64,000 bases of DNA from BD1-7 clade bacterium (lineage in GTDB: Bacteria; Pseudomonadota; Gammaproteobacteria; Pseudomonadales; DT-91). The stretch lies in contig CACSIO010000023.1 of NCBI GenBank assembly GCA_902705865.1, positions 211,690-275,689 of the forward strand. Reading direction: 5' to 3'. Below the pieces are notes generated by a model. The model searched no databases. It saw only the letters and a list, made by a program, of their open reading frames with translations, and had not been told where the DNA came from. Position 1 is the stretch's first letter. Every line of letters begins with the position of its first letter. This document shows, piece by piece, positions 27,604-38,292 of this stretch. Position numbers and translations under genes: made by a program.

Positions 27604-28575
27604 TTATTCCTCGTTACTTTCTTCAGGTTGAAAAACACAGCCATAGCGAGTATTCAATGCTTCGGCCAATGCCACGGGCGTGCCAGTGACACCCACAAAG
27701 CCACTTTCAATAACCGCTTCTGGCATAGACGCACAAACACAGGCTTCTGGCTCTTGTGCCCATAACGGCATGCCTTTTCGTGCCAGTTGCACCGAAGCGC
27801 TAGCTCCATCATCACACATGCCACTGAATACAATAACGCCCATACGATGTTCAAAGTGACGGGCAATGTTCTGTACCATTTGATTCAAATTCGGCGTGTA
27901 AGGTGCTTGCCAACTGACCGTTTGTGCAACATTCAGCTGGCCATTCTCATCGACGCTAGTGAGCTGATGCGATGGAAACACCGCTAGCGCACCACGGCGC
28001 AATACCCGGCCATTTTCGGCATACCATGTTTCGATGCTACTGTGTTTGTTTAGGATATCCGGCAATCGCTCAGCAAAATTAGCCTCGATATGCTGGCCGT
28101 AAACAAATGCCACGGGCAGATCCGGAGACACATACGCCAGAAACTCTTTAACGGCTTCAGGCCCGCCCAGCGACGCTGCAATTACCCACACATCCCGGAA
28201 ATCGATACCCACAGATGATGATTGCTCTGCCGTAACTTCCGGCGCAGATGCTTGAAGTGTCTCAAGCACTTTGTCGAGCATACTTTGACGCCACTGCTCG
28301 TAATGCAGCTTATCGGTAATGTCAGGCACGGTATCCGATAAAAAAATCGGCGACTCCGTCTCATCCGATAATTTGTCAAAAATATCGGCGGCATCCTCAC
28401 TAACGACTAGCCACAAATCCGCCGTATCCGCTAAGGGTGACACATAACTCTCTGCGCGAAACGCACAAGCAATCGGCACATGCACACTGTCGAGCATCAA
28501 ACGCAACTGGTGCAATATATCCATCGTGTCGGCAATCAGGCCGACGGATTGTTTTAACTTCACACGCTGATCCAT
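27604..28575 (-). CDS. chpB: CheB-type methylesterase ChpB
   Basis: A 323-residue protein whose C-terminal half is a CheB methylesterase that removes methyl groups from the receptor PilJ. The catalytic Ser is in AASLGGPEAV, the His in YGQHIEANFAERL and the Asp in FSGMCDDGAS. The N-terminal 110 residues look like a receiver fold (VGLIADTMDILHQLRLML) but lack the usual DD pair and the phospho-accepting Asp, so control by phosphorylation is doubtful. I used the ATG at 28575; a TTG directly before it is the only longer start. It lies 10 bases after chpA. Confidence 0.88.
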   Translation of the reverse strand: MDQRVKLKQSVGLIADTMDILHQLRLMLDSVHVPIACAFRAESYVSPLADTADLWLVVSEDAADIFDKLSDETESPIFLSDTVPDITDKLHYEQWRQSMLDKVLETLQASAPEVTAEQSSSVGIDFRDVWVIAASLGGPEAVKEFLAYVSPDLPVAFVYGQHIEANFAERLPDILNKHSSIETWYAENGRVLRRGALAVFPSHQLTSVDENGQLNVAQTVSWQAPYTPNLNQMVQNIARHFEHRMGVIVFSGMCDDGASASVQLARKGMPLWAQEPEACVCASMPEAVIESGFVGVTGTPVALAEALNTRYGCVFQPEESNEE

Positions 28576-28585
28576 CAAATCCGGC

Positions 28586-31500
28586 CTAGGCCTGCATAAC
28601 TTCAGAGCCAGTCAGATCAGAGATCGTCTGCAGTAATTCACGTTCTTGGAACGGTTTTCCGAGGTACTCAGAGGCACCAAGTGAAATTGCGCGCTCACGG
28701 TGTTTCTCACCGGTACGCGACGTAATCATACACACCGGGATATGTTGCAAGCGGGTATTATGGCGCACTCTGCTGACAACCTCGAAACCATCCATCCGCG
28801 GCATTTCAATATCCAGCAAGATAATATCGGGGAGTTGATCCATTTCCTGCAATTGAGTGATCGCATCTAAACCATCTTTCGCCAGTACAACGTCCATACT
28901 ATGGCGCTCTAACAGGCGTGAAGTCACCTTACGTACCGTTACAGAATCATCTACTACCATGACGACGGTATTACGTACTTCTTCGTAACTATCCGCCTCT
29001 ATGCCGCCTGCAGCGACATCTGCCTCACTAGTAATACCGCGCGATACGTTAGCACGGATAAGCGCAAGCATATCCAGAATAACAACAACACTACCATCAC
29101 CGAGTACAGTGGCACCACTCAAGCCTTCAACCATGGCAAATTGCGGCCCCAGTGTTTTTACAACCACTTCTTGGCTGCCTAACAAACGATCGACCTGAAC
29201 CGCAACGGTATACTCATTACTGCGGATTAATACCACTGGCAATGGCATTGTTAGACCTTCCAGATGAGGCACCTGATTGCGCGACAGCATCGAGCCAAGA
29301 TAACGTAAATGATAACTCTGACCAGCATATTCAAATAGTGGCGCCTCTGGCTGATAGTAGGCTTCCAACTCATAAGGGCTAACACGCACAATACCTTCAA
29401 TCGTATTCAAAGGAATGGCGTAGGTATCATTGCCAATGCATACCATCAACGCACGGTTAACCGATACGGTAAATGGCAGAAGAACCGTGAAGGTCGATCC
29501 GATGCCTTGGGTAGAATTGATTTCAATCGACCCACCCATTTGTTTTATTTCACTGTGCACAACGTCCATGCCGACACCACGACCTGAAATTTGTGTCACC
29601 TTCTCTGCGGTTGAAAATCCAGCATGCAGAATAAACTGACAAACTTCATGATCCGATAACGTCGACGACGTATCGATCAGCCCTCGATCAATCGCTTTGC
29701 GACGCACAGCATCAAGATTAACACCACCACCATCATCAACCAGACGTAGATCAATCTCTCCGCCTTCGCGGCTGAGTATCAACGTGATTGTACCTTTTTC
29801 TGGTTTACCAGCAGCGAGACGTTCTTCGGGCATCTCAATACCGTGGTCAACTGCATTTCGCAACATATGCTCTAACGGTGCAACCATGCGATCAAGGATA
29901 GTTCTATCCAGTTCACCTTCGGCGTTTTTAACTTCAAAATCGACTTTCTTACCCAGCTCGGCCGCAACTTGACGAACAATACGACGTAAACGCGGTACCA
30001 TGCGCGAGAACGGAACCATTTGCGCTCGCATCAGTCCTTCTTGCAAGTCTGAGTTGATACGAGACTGTTGCAGCAATAGCGTCTCAACATCACGCATTTT
30101 GTTGCTTAACGTTCCGGTAATATCGTCCAAATCTGAAGCCGACTCAATCAAGGATTTAGATAGCTGCTGCATGTGCGTGTAGCGATCCATCTCTAACGGA
30201 TCAAAGTTCTCCTGCCCCTCACTAACGACCTGCTCCTGGCGAAATACAATCTGCGCTTCTGTTTCAATCTCTAGACGACGCAGCTGCCCCTGCAAACGAT
30301 CAACCGTCGACGACATATCATCAAGGGAGAAATGCAGATCACTGACTTGTTCTTCGATCCGGGAGCGACCGATACTGCTCTCACCCGCGAGGTTCATCAA
30401 GCTCTGCAACTGATCTGGAGAGACTTTAACCGGTTCTTGGGCTTTGCGATTTTTCTTCTGACTGATGCTATCTAGGAAGTTTCGCGTGGCATCAATCGCC
30501 GCCTGCGATACTGGCTGTTCACTGGCAGGAATATCAATGTCAGGGCGAATAGGGACAACATTATCGGTGCTCACTGATTCTTCTGTCGAAACATCATCTG
30601 CACTGCTCTTGTCTGATGCGTCCTGAACTGCCGCTTTCAAGCTCTGCAATTGTTGGTTCAGCTGCTCATGGTAGCTCTGCACATCATCAGCAAATACGTC
30701 ATTCGTCAGGCGATTATCTCGCTCAGCCTGGATGATATGACTTTCAAAGTCGTGACTTAAATTACCAACAGGCGTTATCTCTGCTAGTCGAGCCCCGCCT
30801 TTTAGGGTGTGTAAAACACGCTTCAGTTCTTCAAGCGGTGCCTGCTGACTGCGATCACGAAGGAAGTCGCCAATGCATACTTCAATCGCTTCCAGTTGTT
30901 CATACGCCTCTTCCAGGAACAGCTCAAGAACATCAGGATCCAGTGCACTGACATCAACATCTAGCGTTACTGGCGCCATATCGGCCATAACAGGTTGCGG
31001 CGCAGCAATAATTGGCTCAGCAATGGGCAGCGCAAGTTCAACAACATCGGCATCAAAGGTGCCACCGTTAACAACACCTTCAATCATTTTTTGTGTGACG
31101 TCGTGATAGCTATCTAGCTGCGTAAAGAAGCCGTCATCAAAAACTGCTCGGGCTTCAGCATGCTCAATCATGCTTTCAAAATCATGAGTCAAATTGCCTA
31201 AGGTCGGCAATTCGGTCATACGTGCGCCACCTTTTAAGGTGTGAAGTATCCGCTTCAATTCAGCGGACTGCTCTACCGCACTATGATCGTCGAGCCATTG
31301 TATGCAGCTTTCTTCAAGTTGCAGTGACAGCTCTTGTGCTTCTTCGATAAAGATTTCCATCGTATCTTCATCAGCAGCCTCGCATTCGGTCGCTAACTGA
31401 GAAAAATCGACCTGTATTTGACGAGCGTCTGCGACATCTTGCGCGTCAGTTTCACCATCGTCATTTGTCGAATCGAGAGTATCGCCAGGGGATTGTTCAC

Positions 31501-34500
31501 ATGCAGCAATGTCGACATCAGCAGTATCGGTGTCATCTTCAATCTCAGCGACAACCAAATCGTCGTGCTGACTGAAATCTTCCGATAGCTCATCTGCTGA
31601 TCCGTCAGACACCGTTTCGGTACCTTTAGCAACGTGATCAGCAATCTCGCTTACGTCGTCCACATCACGTTCAATGTCTGATTCAGGAATCTCCACGAAT
31701 TCGCTGGCATCAATTGCAATAGCGTCTTCGTCCTCAGCCGGAGTAATGATGTCATCGGATTCTTGAATGTCTGGAGCATTATCATCCAGCATCGATTCCA
31801 ATAAACCGTCATCGACCGATATTCCCTCGTCAGCCAACTCATCGTCAACCACGACGACATCTTGCTCGGTGACGAACAGTTCAAGCTCTGCGTCATCAGC
31901 ATCCGCTGACGGAACATCATCATGCATTTCATCGATTGATGTAACGTCAGGCTCATCTAACAGTACAATTGAATCTTCAGCGTTGTTTTCTAACGCCGGA
32001 GATTCCAGTAAGAGTTCTGACTCAGACTCGACCACTGCCTCATCACTATCACCTTCACCCGATGGGCTAATCGCTTCCGAAGTGATGAGTTCATCGGTAC
32101 TGGCATCAACAACAGCCTGATCTGGCTCTATGCCTATCAAAGACATCTCTGGCATTGGTGTTTCGGGAACACCGTCAATAATATCTAGCGTTTGCTCTAA
32201 CAGTTTTTCGAGCTGCCCTTGATACTGGTGTACCTGGTGCATCACCACATCATCAAACGTCCGGGTTAATTCCGACGTTTCAATCAGCGACTCATAGTCA
32301 TGGGCAACGTCGGCAATAACCGCGACTTCTGCCAGTCGGGCACCGCCTTTGATCGTGTGCAAATAGCGTTTGATTTCACCAAGCAACGACATGTCAGTTG
32401 GGTCAGACACCCACTCTTCCAGAATTGATTGAAGCAACTCAACTAATTCACAACACTCTTCAACAAAGATTTCCAGAGTATCTTCATCGGACGCAGCCAA
32501 CTGCTGCTTCAACGCATCGGTAACATTGAAAACAGCGACCTGATCGTCCAACTGAGCGGTAGTGGATAGATCGTCGCTTTCGGCCATTTCGTTTGCATCA
32601 TCATTCAACAACGCAATCATTGCCAGATTGGCTTGTGGCTCTTGATGTGCAGCGATGACATCAAACATATCATCGAGACTATCCTGTGCCTGTAAACCAA
32701 CACTCAACAGATCGTCTTGCGCTGTCTGTAATTGTCGCTGGTAGAACATCGCGACTGCTTCAGCCAACTGCGCAACTTCAATGTACGCAGTCTCTTCCGC
32801 TACTTCAGACAGTGCCAACATGGCCTCAGCCATGGCAGCAAATTGCGTCTCATCGATGCCATCACTGCGCCAAGCATCTAACACATCGGCAGTTTGGCCA
32901 AGGGTTTCAACAGCACACGTCAGAATACGCTGATAATAATCGGTTCCAGCCGATGGCGCAGACGACTCATCATCAATTTCGATCCGCTTACTGTGTAATT
33001 GGGCGATTTCCTCAGCAAAGGTACGAATCGGCACCACATCGATGGGGGATTGATCAACAATTGCCGCCAATGTTAGCTGAAGCATTTCTGAAGCACGGAA
33101 GAAACACGCTAGAATTTCTGCGTCGGCCTTAATCTGAAAATTGGAAAGATCTTTCACAAAGCCTTCGAGTGGCGTGACCAACTCGGCCATGCTAGCAATA
33201 CCCGCCATATGGGCACTGCCTTTCAGCGTATGGAATGCTCTCTGTATGTCTTGCGAGACTTCAACATCTTGATAACCCGGGTCAATGGCATCAAGATAAT
33301 TGAGGAATACCTGAATGTGGCTTTCAGCCTCGGCAACGAAGATTTCCCGAAGATCGTCGTCGATATCGTCGTGTGTCACATATTCAGTAACGTTTTCACT
33401 CGCGTCGACGCCGACATCACTCATGTCACCCGACACTACCCCGGCATCAATTGGCGCTTCAGCAGACTCCAGCATTGTATCTATGGAACGCCCTTCAAAC
33501 TCTGCATCCGCACGTGCAACAATCGCCGCAACACCTGCCTCGTCGGCGGAACCTTTGCCTTCAAAACTGAGCATGACGGGCTCAATCATGTTTGTGGCGT
33601 CACTCAACACAGAGATACTGTTATCCGTGAGTTTGGCAGCACCATCCATCACGTTATTCAACATCCGCTCAATCGACCAGGCAAATTCGCCAATCATCTC
33701 GGCGCCAACCATTCGGCCAGACCCTTTGAGCGTGTGGTAGGCACGTCGAACTTCCGCCAATGCGTCTTGGTCTTGGCGGTTTTCGGTCAATTTTGGCAAA
33801 AAATCGCGAATGTTTTCGAGAACTTCCTCGGCTTCTTCAACAAAGATCTCAAGGATTTCTTCATCAACTTCAGGCACAAAAGCTGCCTGCGGTTCAGAGT
33901 CACGATCCTCAGCAACGACAGTGTCGTTCGGCACCTCATCGGCTTCTACAACATGATTCGATCCGGTATCCGCATCGCCGGATACAACCTCCGCATGGAA
34001 ACCTAATCGCCCCAGGCTTTCGCGAGCAACATCGATAATCGACGCGAGGTTTTTCTGTTCTTCACGATCCAGACATTCGAAGTAATAATCAATTGAACTG
34101 ATGGCATCTGCGAATGCTTCTAGTTGATCCCAATCGGCATTAGCACCGGCCTTAAGCAGGTGATTAACGACATGATCCTGAGCCATTTGTAACAAGGGCT
34201 TAAGCTCAACAAAAGGTTCCGCATCGCACAGTTCAGATAATACGCGCAAATGATCTGGAACCGCTTCAATCAAGGTTACATCGAATTGATTGGCAATAAA
34301 TTCATGGATGGCGTCTTTGGTCGCCGCAAGGTTCTCATGCGCTGAATCAATAACTTCACGGTAAGTAATCGACATCGAGCGAATATCTTCAACATCGTGC
34401 GGCTTTTGCTCTAACGCTTCTTCCAATTGATAGGTATTTTTCAATGTCCGAATCAGATCTGTTTCTGTATCCGCAACAGCGATCCCATACAGTAGGGCTT

Positions 34501-35305
34501 TTAATATCGCGCTATCAGGTGCACTTCCCAGCGCTTCACGGCCACTGTCTTGTAAGCTTTTGATTTCGCTATCAATGTGCTTCAGTGCTTTTTTGGTATT
34601 GAGATCAGCCGGGCGCGCGTCTTTTTGAAGTTGGTCAATCAACGCATAGACAACTTCCCATAACGGCTCGCTCGCTGTGCGACGACTGGCTTTATACAAT
34701 GCAGTCGCTACTTTAACCATCACTTGGTAACTGGCCGCAAGATCCTTATCACGGGCGATATTTAGCAGGCAACGCTGGTAGTGGTGCCGTAGCTTTTTAA
34801 TCAGCGCGTTAAACTCTTGGCTGCTGACTGAAGGCTCTTGGGCAGGTGTCGACTGAGGAGAATTGACGTCTGGATTAAAGACATCAGCTTCTGTGTACTC
34901 GTCGTCATTGTCTGAGGGTTTAAGTGCCCGAACGGCATTTAAAGGAGCTAATAGTTGCTGAGGCTCATCAATACCTGTTTCTGCGGTATCGGCGAGATGG
35001 CGCAAGAGGTCGTCAATCGCTTGTGTAATCACAGACAGGCTGCTGGCAAGGTTATCACCAACTGGGCCATCAGCTGCAGCAACAAGCACATCTTCAATTT
35101 CTTTGGCAAGCAGCGCGGCACCATGCTGCTCGATCATTGTTAGGCTTCCACCGACTTGATGTACGTATGTCAGGGCGAAGCGCAGCTTGGTCACATCTTC
35201 AGGCTCAGCAGCATATGCCTGCAAGGCCGCTACGGCTTGCTGAAGTGTTTCCTGAATCTCATTGCGGACCCAATCCAGGGCCATATATCTGCGTTTCTCT
35301 GACAT
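28586..35305 (-). CDS. chpA: ChpA, multi-Hpt hybrid chemotaxis histidine kinase for twitching motility
   Basis: A 2239-residue kinase controlling PilG and PilH and thereby type IV pilus extension and retraction. I see an N-terminal FimL-like helical region (about 1-450) and five Hpt domains with clear HTxKG motifs at H524, H692, H983, H1355 and H1499. A highly acidic linker spans about 1055-1305. A P3/P4-type dimerisation-kinase module follows, with N box LRNAVDHGIE near 1818 and G box GRGVGMDVV, then a CheW-like regulatory domain and a C-terminal receiver with phospho-acceptor D2165. P. aeruginosa ChpA is 2472 residues with six Hpt plus Ser/Thr variants. A further N-terminal HQVGGSL near residue 50 may be a divergent phosphotransfer site. 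It lies between pilK and chpB. Confidence 0.95.
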   Translation of the reverse strand: MSEKRRYMALDWVRNEIQETLQQAVAALQAYAAEPEDVTKLRFALTYVHQVGGSLTMIEQHGAALLAKEIEDVLVAAADGPVGDNLASSLSVITQAIDDLLRHLADTAETGIDEPQQLLAPLNAVRALKPSDNDDEYTEADVFNPDVNSPQSTPAQEPSVSSQEFNALIKKLRHHYQRCLLNIARDKDLAASYQVMVKVATALYKASRRTASEPLWEVVYALIDQLQKDARPADLNTKKALKHIDSEIKSLQDSGREALGSAPDSAILKALLYGIAVADTETDLIRTLKNTYQLEEALEQKPHDVEDIRSMSITYREVIDSAHENLAATKDAIHEFIANQFDVTLIEAVPDHLRVLSELCDAEPFVELKPLLQMAQDHVVNHLLKAGANADWDQLEAFADAISSIDYYFECLDREEQKNLASIIDVARESLGRLGFHAEVVSGDADTGSNHVVEADEVPNDTVVAEDRDSEPQAAFVPEVDEEILEIFVEEAEEVLENIRDFLPKLTENRQDQDALAEVRRAYHTLKGSGRMVGAEMIGEFAWSIERMLNNVMDGAAKLTDNSISVLSDATNMIEPVMLSFEGKGSADEAGVAAIVARADAEFEGRSIDTMLESAEAPIDAGVVSGDMSDVGVDASENVTEYVTHDDIDDDLREIFVAEAESHIQVFLNYLDAIDPGYQDVEVSQDIQRAFHTLKGSAHMAGIASMAELVTPLEGFVKDLSNFQIKADAEILACFFRASEMLQLTLAAIVDQSPIDVVPIRTFAEEIAQLHSKRIEIDDESSAPSAGTDYYQRILTCAVETLGQTADVLDAWRSDGIDETQFAAMAEAMLALSEVAEETAYIEVAQLAEAVAMFYQRQLQTAQDDLLSVGLQAQDSLDDMFDVIAAHQEPQANLAMIALLNDDANEMAESDDLSTTAQLDDQVAVFNVTDALKQQLAASDEDTLEIFVEECCELVELLQSILEEWVSDPTDMSLLGEIKRYLHTIKGGARLAEVAVIADVAHDYESLIETSELTRTFDDVVMHQVHQYQGQLEKLLEQTLDIIDGVPETPMPEMSLIGIEPDQAVVDASTDELITSEAISPSGEGDSDEAVVESESELLLESPALENNAEDSIVLLDEPDVTSIDEMHDDVPSADADDAELELFVTEQDVVVVDDELADEGISVDDGLLESMLDDNAPDIQESDDIITPAEDEDAIAIDASEFVEIPESDIERDVDDVSEIADHVAKGTETVSDGSADELSEDFSQHDDLVVAEIEDDTDTADVDIAACEQSPGDTLDSTNDDGETDAQDVADARQIQVDFSQLATECEAADEDTMEIFIEEAQELSLQLEESCIQWLDDHSAVEQSAELKRILHTLKGGARMTELPTLGNLTHDFESMIEHAEARAVFDDGFFTQLDSYHDVTQKMIEGVVNGGTFDADVVELALPIAEPIIAAPQPVMADMAPVTLDVDVSALDPDVLELFLEEAYEQLEAIEVCIGDFLRDRSQQAPLEELKRVLHTLKGGARLAEITPVGNLSHDFESHIIQAERDNRLTNDVFADDVQSYHEQLNQQLQSLKAAVQDASDKSSADDVSTEESVSTDNVVPIRPDIDIPASEQPVSQAAIDATRNFLDSISQKKNRKAQEPVKVSPDQLQSLMNLAGESSIGRSRIEEQVSDLHFSLDDMSSTVDRLQGQLRRLEIETEAQIVFRQEQVVSEGQENFDPLEMDRYTHMQQLSKSLIESASDLDDITGTLSNKMRDVETLLLQQSRINSDLQEGLMRAQMVPFSRMVPRLRRIVRQVAAELGKKVDFEVKNAEGELDRTILDRMVAPLEHMLRNAVDHGIEMPEERLAAGKPEKGTITLILSREGGEIDLRLVDDGGGVNLDAVRRKAIDRGLIDTSSTLSDHEVCQFILHAGFSTAEKVTQISGRGVGMDVVHSEIKQMGGSIEINSTQGIGSTFTVLLPFTVSVNRALMVCIGNDTYAIPLNTIEGIVRVSPYELEAYYQPEAPLFEYAGQSYHLRYLGSMLSRNQVPHLEGLTMPLPVVLIRSNEYTVAVQVDRLLGSQEVVVKTLGPQFAMVEGLSGATVLGDGSVVVILDMLALIRANVSRGITSEADVAAGGIEADSYEEVRNTVVMVVDDSVTVRKVTSRLLERHSMDVVLAKDGLDAITQLQEMDQLPDIILLDIEMPRMDGFEVVSRVRHNTRLQHIPVCMITSRTGEKHRERAISLGASEYLGKPFQERELLQTISDLTGSEVMQA

Positions 35306-35319
35306 AATCTTTCAGCCTT

Positions 35320-36168
35320 TTATGACGCAATTTTTATGTAGGCTTGCACTGTGTCATCATCAGCACGCCGGACCGACGGGTTTACCCAACCGGCACCTTC
35401 TCCGCTCCCCAATACCAGCAGGCCGCCGGGCTTAAGTCGCGCGGCTAATTCATCAAGCACTTGATGTTGACGCCAACGCCGGAAATAAACCAACACGTTT
35501 TGGCAATAAACCACGTCTTGTTGGGCAATGGGTAAATGGCCTAACTCGATAATATTGGCCTGAACAAAACAGATTTTTTCTCGTAACCAATCGACAATCT
35601 TGTAACGACCATCTTGGTGGACGAAATACCGATCACGCATTGATGACTCAATACCATCAACTCTGCGCTCGCCAAACTTACCCGCTCTAGCATCCGCAAG
35701 CGAAGCCAAACAGATATCGGTAGCAGTAATACCGTAATATTTACTACCCCCTAACCCCTCTATCGTATCGTTAGCCAGCATCGCCATAGAATATGGCTCT
35801 TCACCGGTTGAGCAGGCAACGCTCCATATTTCGAGGGTTTTATCGGCATCCGGACGAACTAGGCGATTAAACAGGTACTTGCGAACATACTCAAAAGCAT
35901 CTTCGTCGCGAAAAAAACGTGTTTCTTTGACCGTCAGAGTTTTCAGCAACGCTTCCCACTCTAACGCGCCGCCTTTACCGTAACAAATCTGGCGAAAATA
36001 CTGGCCATAATCCAGACATCCCACCTCACGCATACGCTGGCCGAGGCCCGTCTGAAGTATCTGTTTGTGACGTTCAAACGAGATGCCGGTGCGCTGCTCC
36101 AGAAGATTCTGCCAGGTATCAAACTCCGAATCTGACAGTTCAGGAATGCTTTGGTACGCCCAGTTCAT
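35320..36168 (-). CDS. pilK: CheR-type receptor methyltransferase PilK
   Basis: A 282-residue SAM-dependent glutamate methyltransferase that modifies the receptor PilJ. It has the N-terminal CheR helical domain, RFFRDEDAFEYV, WSVACSTGEEPYSMAM (SAM motif I), ITATDICLASLADAR, and the NVLVYFRRWRQHQVLDEL segment of CheR. The DNA order pilJ-pilK-chpA-chpB is that of the Pseudomonas cluster. It starts 38 bases after pilJ. With ChpB it forms the adaptation pair. Confidence 0.92.
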   Translation of the reverse strand: MNWAYQSIPELSDSEFDTWQNLLEQRTGISFERHKQILQTGLGQRMREVGCLDYGQYFRQICYGKGGALEWEALLKTLTVKETRFFRDEDAFEYVRKYLFNRLVRPDADKTLEIWSVACSTGEEPYSMAMLANDTIEGLGGSKYYGITATDICLASLADARAGKFGERRVDGIESSMRDRYFVHQDGRYKIVDWLREKICFVQANIIELGHLPIAQQDVVYCQNVLVYFRRWRQHQVLDELAARLKPGGLLVLGSGEGAGWVNPSVRRADDDTVQAYIKIAS

Positions 36169-36206
36169 AGAATTGCGAAATCAGGTTAGATAAGAAGAGA
36201 AGCGGC

Positions 36207-38240
36207 TTATGCCACTTCTTCTTCAGGTAAGGTGAAACCAGCAACTGAGCCACGCAGTTCGGTTGCCATCCCAGCCAAGTTACCGATCGAGCGAGCAGTC
36301 GCTGTTGTACCGGCATTCGTCTGTTGGGTAATCTCCTGGATAACATTCATCGTGTTGGAGATATGACCGGCTGATGCTGCTTGCTGGCGAGCTGCATTCG
36401 AGATGTTCTGGATCAAATCGGCCAATTCAGCAGATACCTTCTCGATTTCCTCAAGTGCCATACCGGCATCTTGAGCCAGACGAGCACCACGAACAACCTC
36501 GGATGTCGTTTGCTCCATCGATATAACCGCTTCGTTAGTATCTGACTGGATCGTTTTAACCAGTGCTTCAATCTGCTTAGTCGCCGCAGATGAACGCTCA
36601 GCAAGACGCTGTACTTCGTCGGCAACAACCGCGAAGCCTCGACCTGCATCACCTGCCATCGAAGCCTGAATCGCAGCGTTCAAGGCGAGAATGTTGGTTT
36701 GGTCGGCAATGTCGTTGATCAAGGATACGATATCACCGATTTCCTGTGATGATTCACCCAAACGCTTGATACGTTTCGCCGTGTCCTGAATCTGTTCACG
36801 GATTGTATCCATACCGTTAATGGTGTTTTGTACAACTTCAGCACCACGGTTAGCGATTTTTACTGAGCGTTCCGCAACCTGCGCAGATTCAGCAGCGTTG
36901 GCAGATACCTGATCGATGGTCACCGCCATTTCGTTAACAGCTGCAGAGGCGCCAGCGATTTCCTGTGCCTGATGCTCAGAAGCTTCAGCAAGGTGTAATG
37001 CTGTGCTCTGTGTTTCTTCGGCAGCATTCGAGACTCGCAATGCGGTGTCGTTGATTTGCGATACCAGAATACGAAGCTGATCAATCGTGAAGTTAATAGA
37101 GTCGGCGATCGCACCCGTGAAATCTTCGGTTACGGTTGCAGTTGTTGTCAGGTCACCGTCAGCCAGATCGGCCAGCTCATCCAGCAATCGTAAAATCGCT
37201 TGTTGGTTTCGTTCGTTGGTTGCGTCAGTTTCGGCTAAACGAGTTCGGGTATTGAGGAATAATTGCACGCCGATAAAGGCCGCAAAGAAGAGAAAGACAA
37301 GTGCTGCGATAATCGCAGTACGAGTATCAAAGTTACGGGTCTCTTCCAGGTTGTTGATTCGATCTGCCAAACGGCTAGTCGCCGTCATCATCACTGGGGA
37401 ATCAACCAGAATCGCATCTGCTGCTTCGTGAACCTTTTTCAGATCCGGTGATGCTTCAAAAATATCGTCAACCGAGGTCGTGATAAACTGGAATAGGGCG
37501 GCGATTTCTTTCAGTGCTTGACGCGCTTCTTCATCACTGACGCGGCGAATACCCATCGCAGCGTTACCGTTAATCATCGAATTCAGTGTGTCACCAAAGT
37601 TAGAGGCATCACTGTTGAATTGATCAGCTGCCGCTGCGGTTTGCTCGCCACCGGCCAACATTTTATCAACGTTACGGGCGATACGCTCTGCACGCCATGT
37701 TTGCTTTTGAGCTTCTGCAATCTGCTCAGCTGAAGCGCCACTATCGATCAGGATATCAACAACCGTATCGTATTTTTGCTGAAGCTCAGGAATCGAGGCA
37801 CTCAGTGTACTGGCAACTTCGTGCAAGAACAGTACCCGCGCTTTATTGGCGTAAATTACTGAGGCCGCGCTGTTAACACGGTTCCAGACTTTACCCAAGC
37901 TATCGCGCTCACGACCCAATGCATCAGGTAACGGCGGCAAACCGTCGCGACCATTGGTAAGTTCAACAAACGACTTTTGGAACTTCTGGCGATCACTTTC
38001 CAACTCTTCAAAGGCCGGGCCACGACCCTCAGCAGCTTCGCGAGAATGGGTCGAGATTTGCTGGGCAAGTACCCTCAAATCACCGGTCGTTTCCAGATAC
38101 ATGGAATCGTATTCAGCATCCTGAAATACTTTCACGATGTTCCATACAAAGAATATGAAAGCCAGTGCCATAAGCATGCCAAGAACGATAATATTCTTGT
38201 TCGATTGCTTCGACAACATGGTGGACGATGTGGTGCTCAT
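36207..38240 (-). CDS. pilJ: PilJ, methyl-accepting receptor of the pilus chemosensory system
   Basis: A 677-residue transmembrane receptor. There is a membrane segment at about 16-38, a periplasmic PilJ domain to about 300, a second membrane segment ([20 protein letters not shown]), HAMP, and a long cytoplasmic coiled coil. The signalling tip is [20 protein letters not shown] with [18 protein letters not shown] next. I selected the ATG at 38240, correctly spaced (6 bases) behind AGGAG, over the ATG two codons earlier, which abuts it. In Pseudomonas it reads pilin or surface contact and passes the signal through PilI to ChpA. Confidence 0.94.
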   Translation of the reverse strand: MSTTSSTMLSKQSNKNIIVLGMLMALAFIFFVWNIVKVFQDAEYDSMYLETTGDLRVLAQQISTHSREAAEGRGPAFEELESDRQKFQKSFVELTNGRDGLPPLPDALGRERDSLGKVWNRVNSAASVIYANKARVLFLHEVASTLSASIPELQQKYDTVVDILIDSGASAEQIAEAQKQTWRAERIARNVDKMLAGGEQTAAAADQFNSDASNFGDTLNSMINGNAAMGIRRVSDEEARQALKEIAALFQFITTSVDDIFEASPDLKKVHEAADAILVDSPVMMTATSRLADRINNLEETRNFDTRTAIIAALVFLFFAAFIGVQLFLNTRTRLAETDATNERNQQAILRLLDELADLADGDLTTTATVTEDFTGAIADSINFTIDQLRILVSQINDTALRVSNAAEETQSTALHLAEASEHQAQEIAGASAAVNEMAVTIDQVSANAAESAQVAERSVKIANRGAEVVQNTINGMDTIREQIQDTAKRIKRLGESSQEIGDIVSLINDIADQTNILALNAAIQASMAGDAGRGFAVVADEVQRLAERSSAATKQIEALVKTIQSDTNEAVISMEQTTSEVVRGARLAQDAGMALEEIEKVSAELADLIQNISNAARQQAASAGHISNTMNVIQEITQQTNAGTTATARSIGNLAGMATELRGSVAGFTLPEEEVA

Positions 38241-38292
38241 CTCCATCTCCTGCTGAATTTAGGTTTTATCAAAGTCGTTGTGCGCATAAGTA

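Noticed and set aside
33209..34006. 265-codon open frame on the plus strand, antisense to chpA
   Set aside because: It mirrors the Hpt region of chpA, has no family similarity and no ribosome site, and arises from the acidic codon bias of the real gene.
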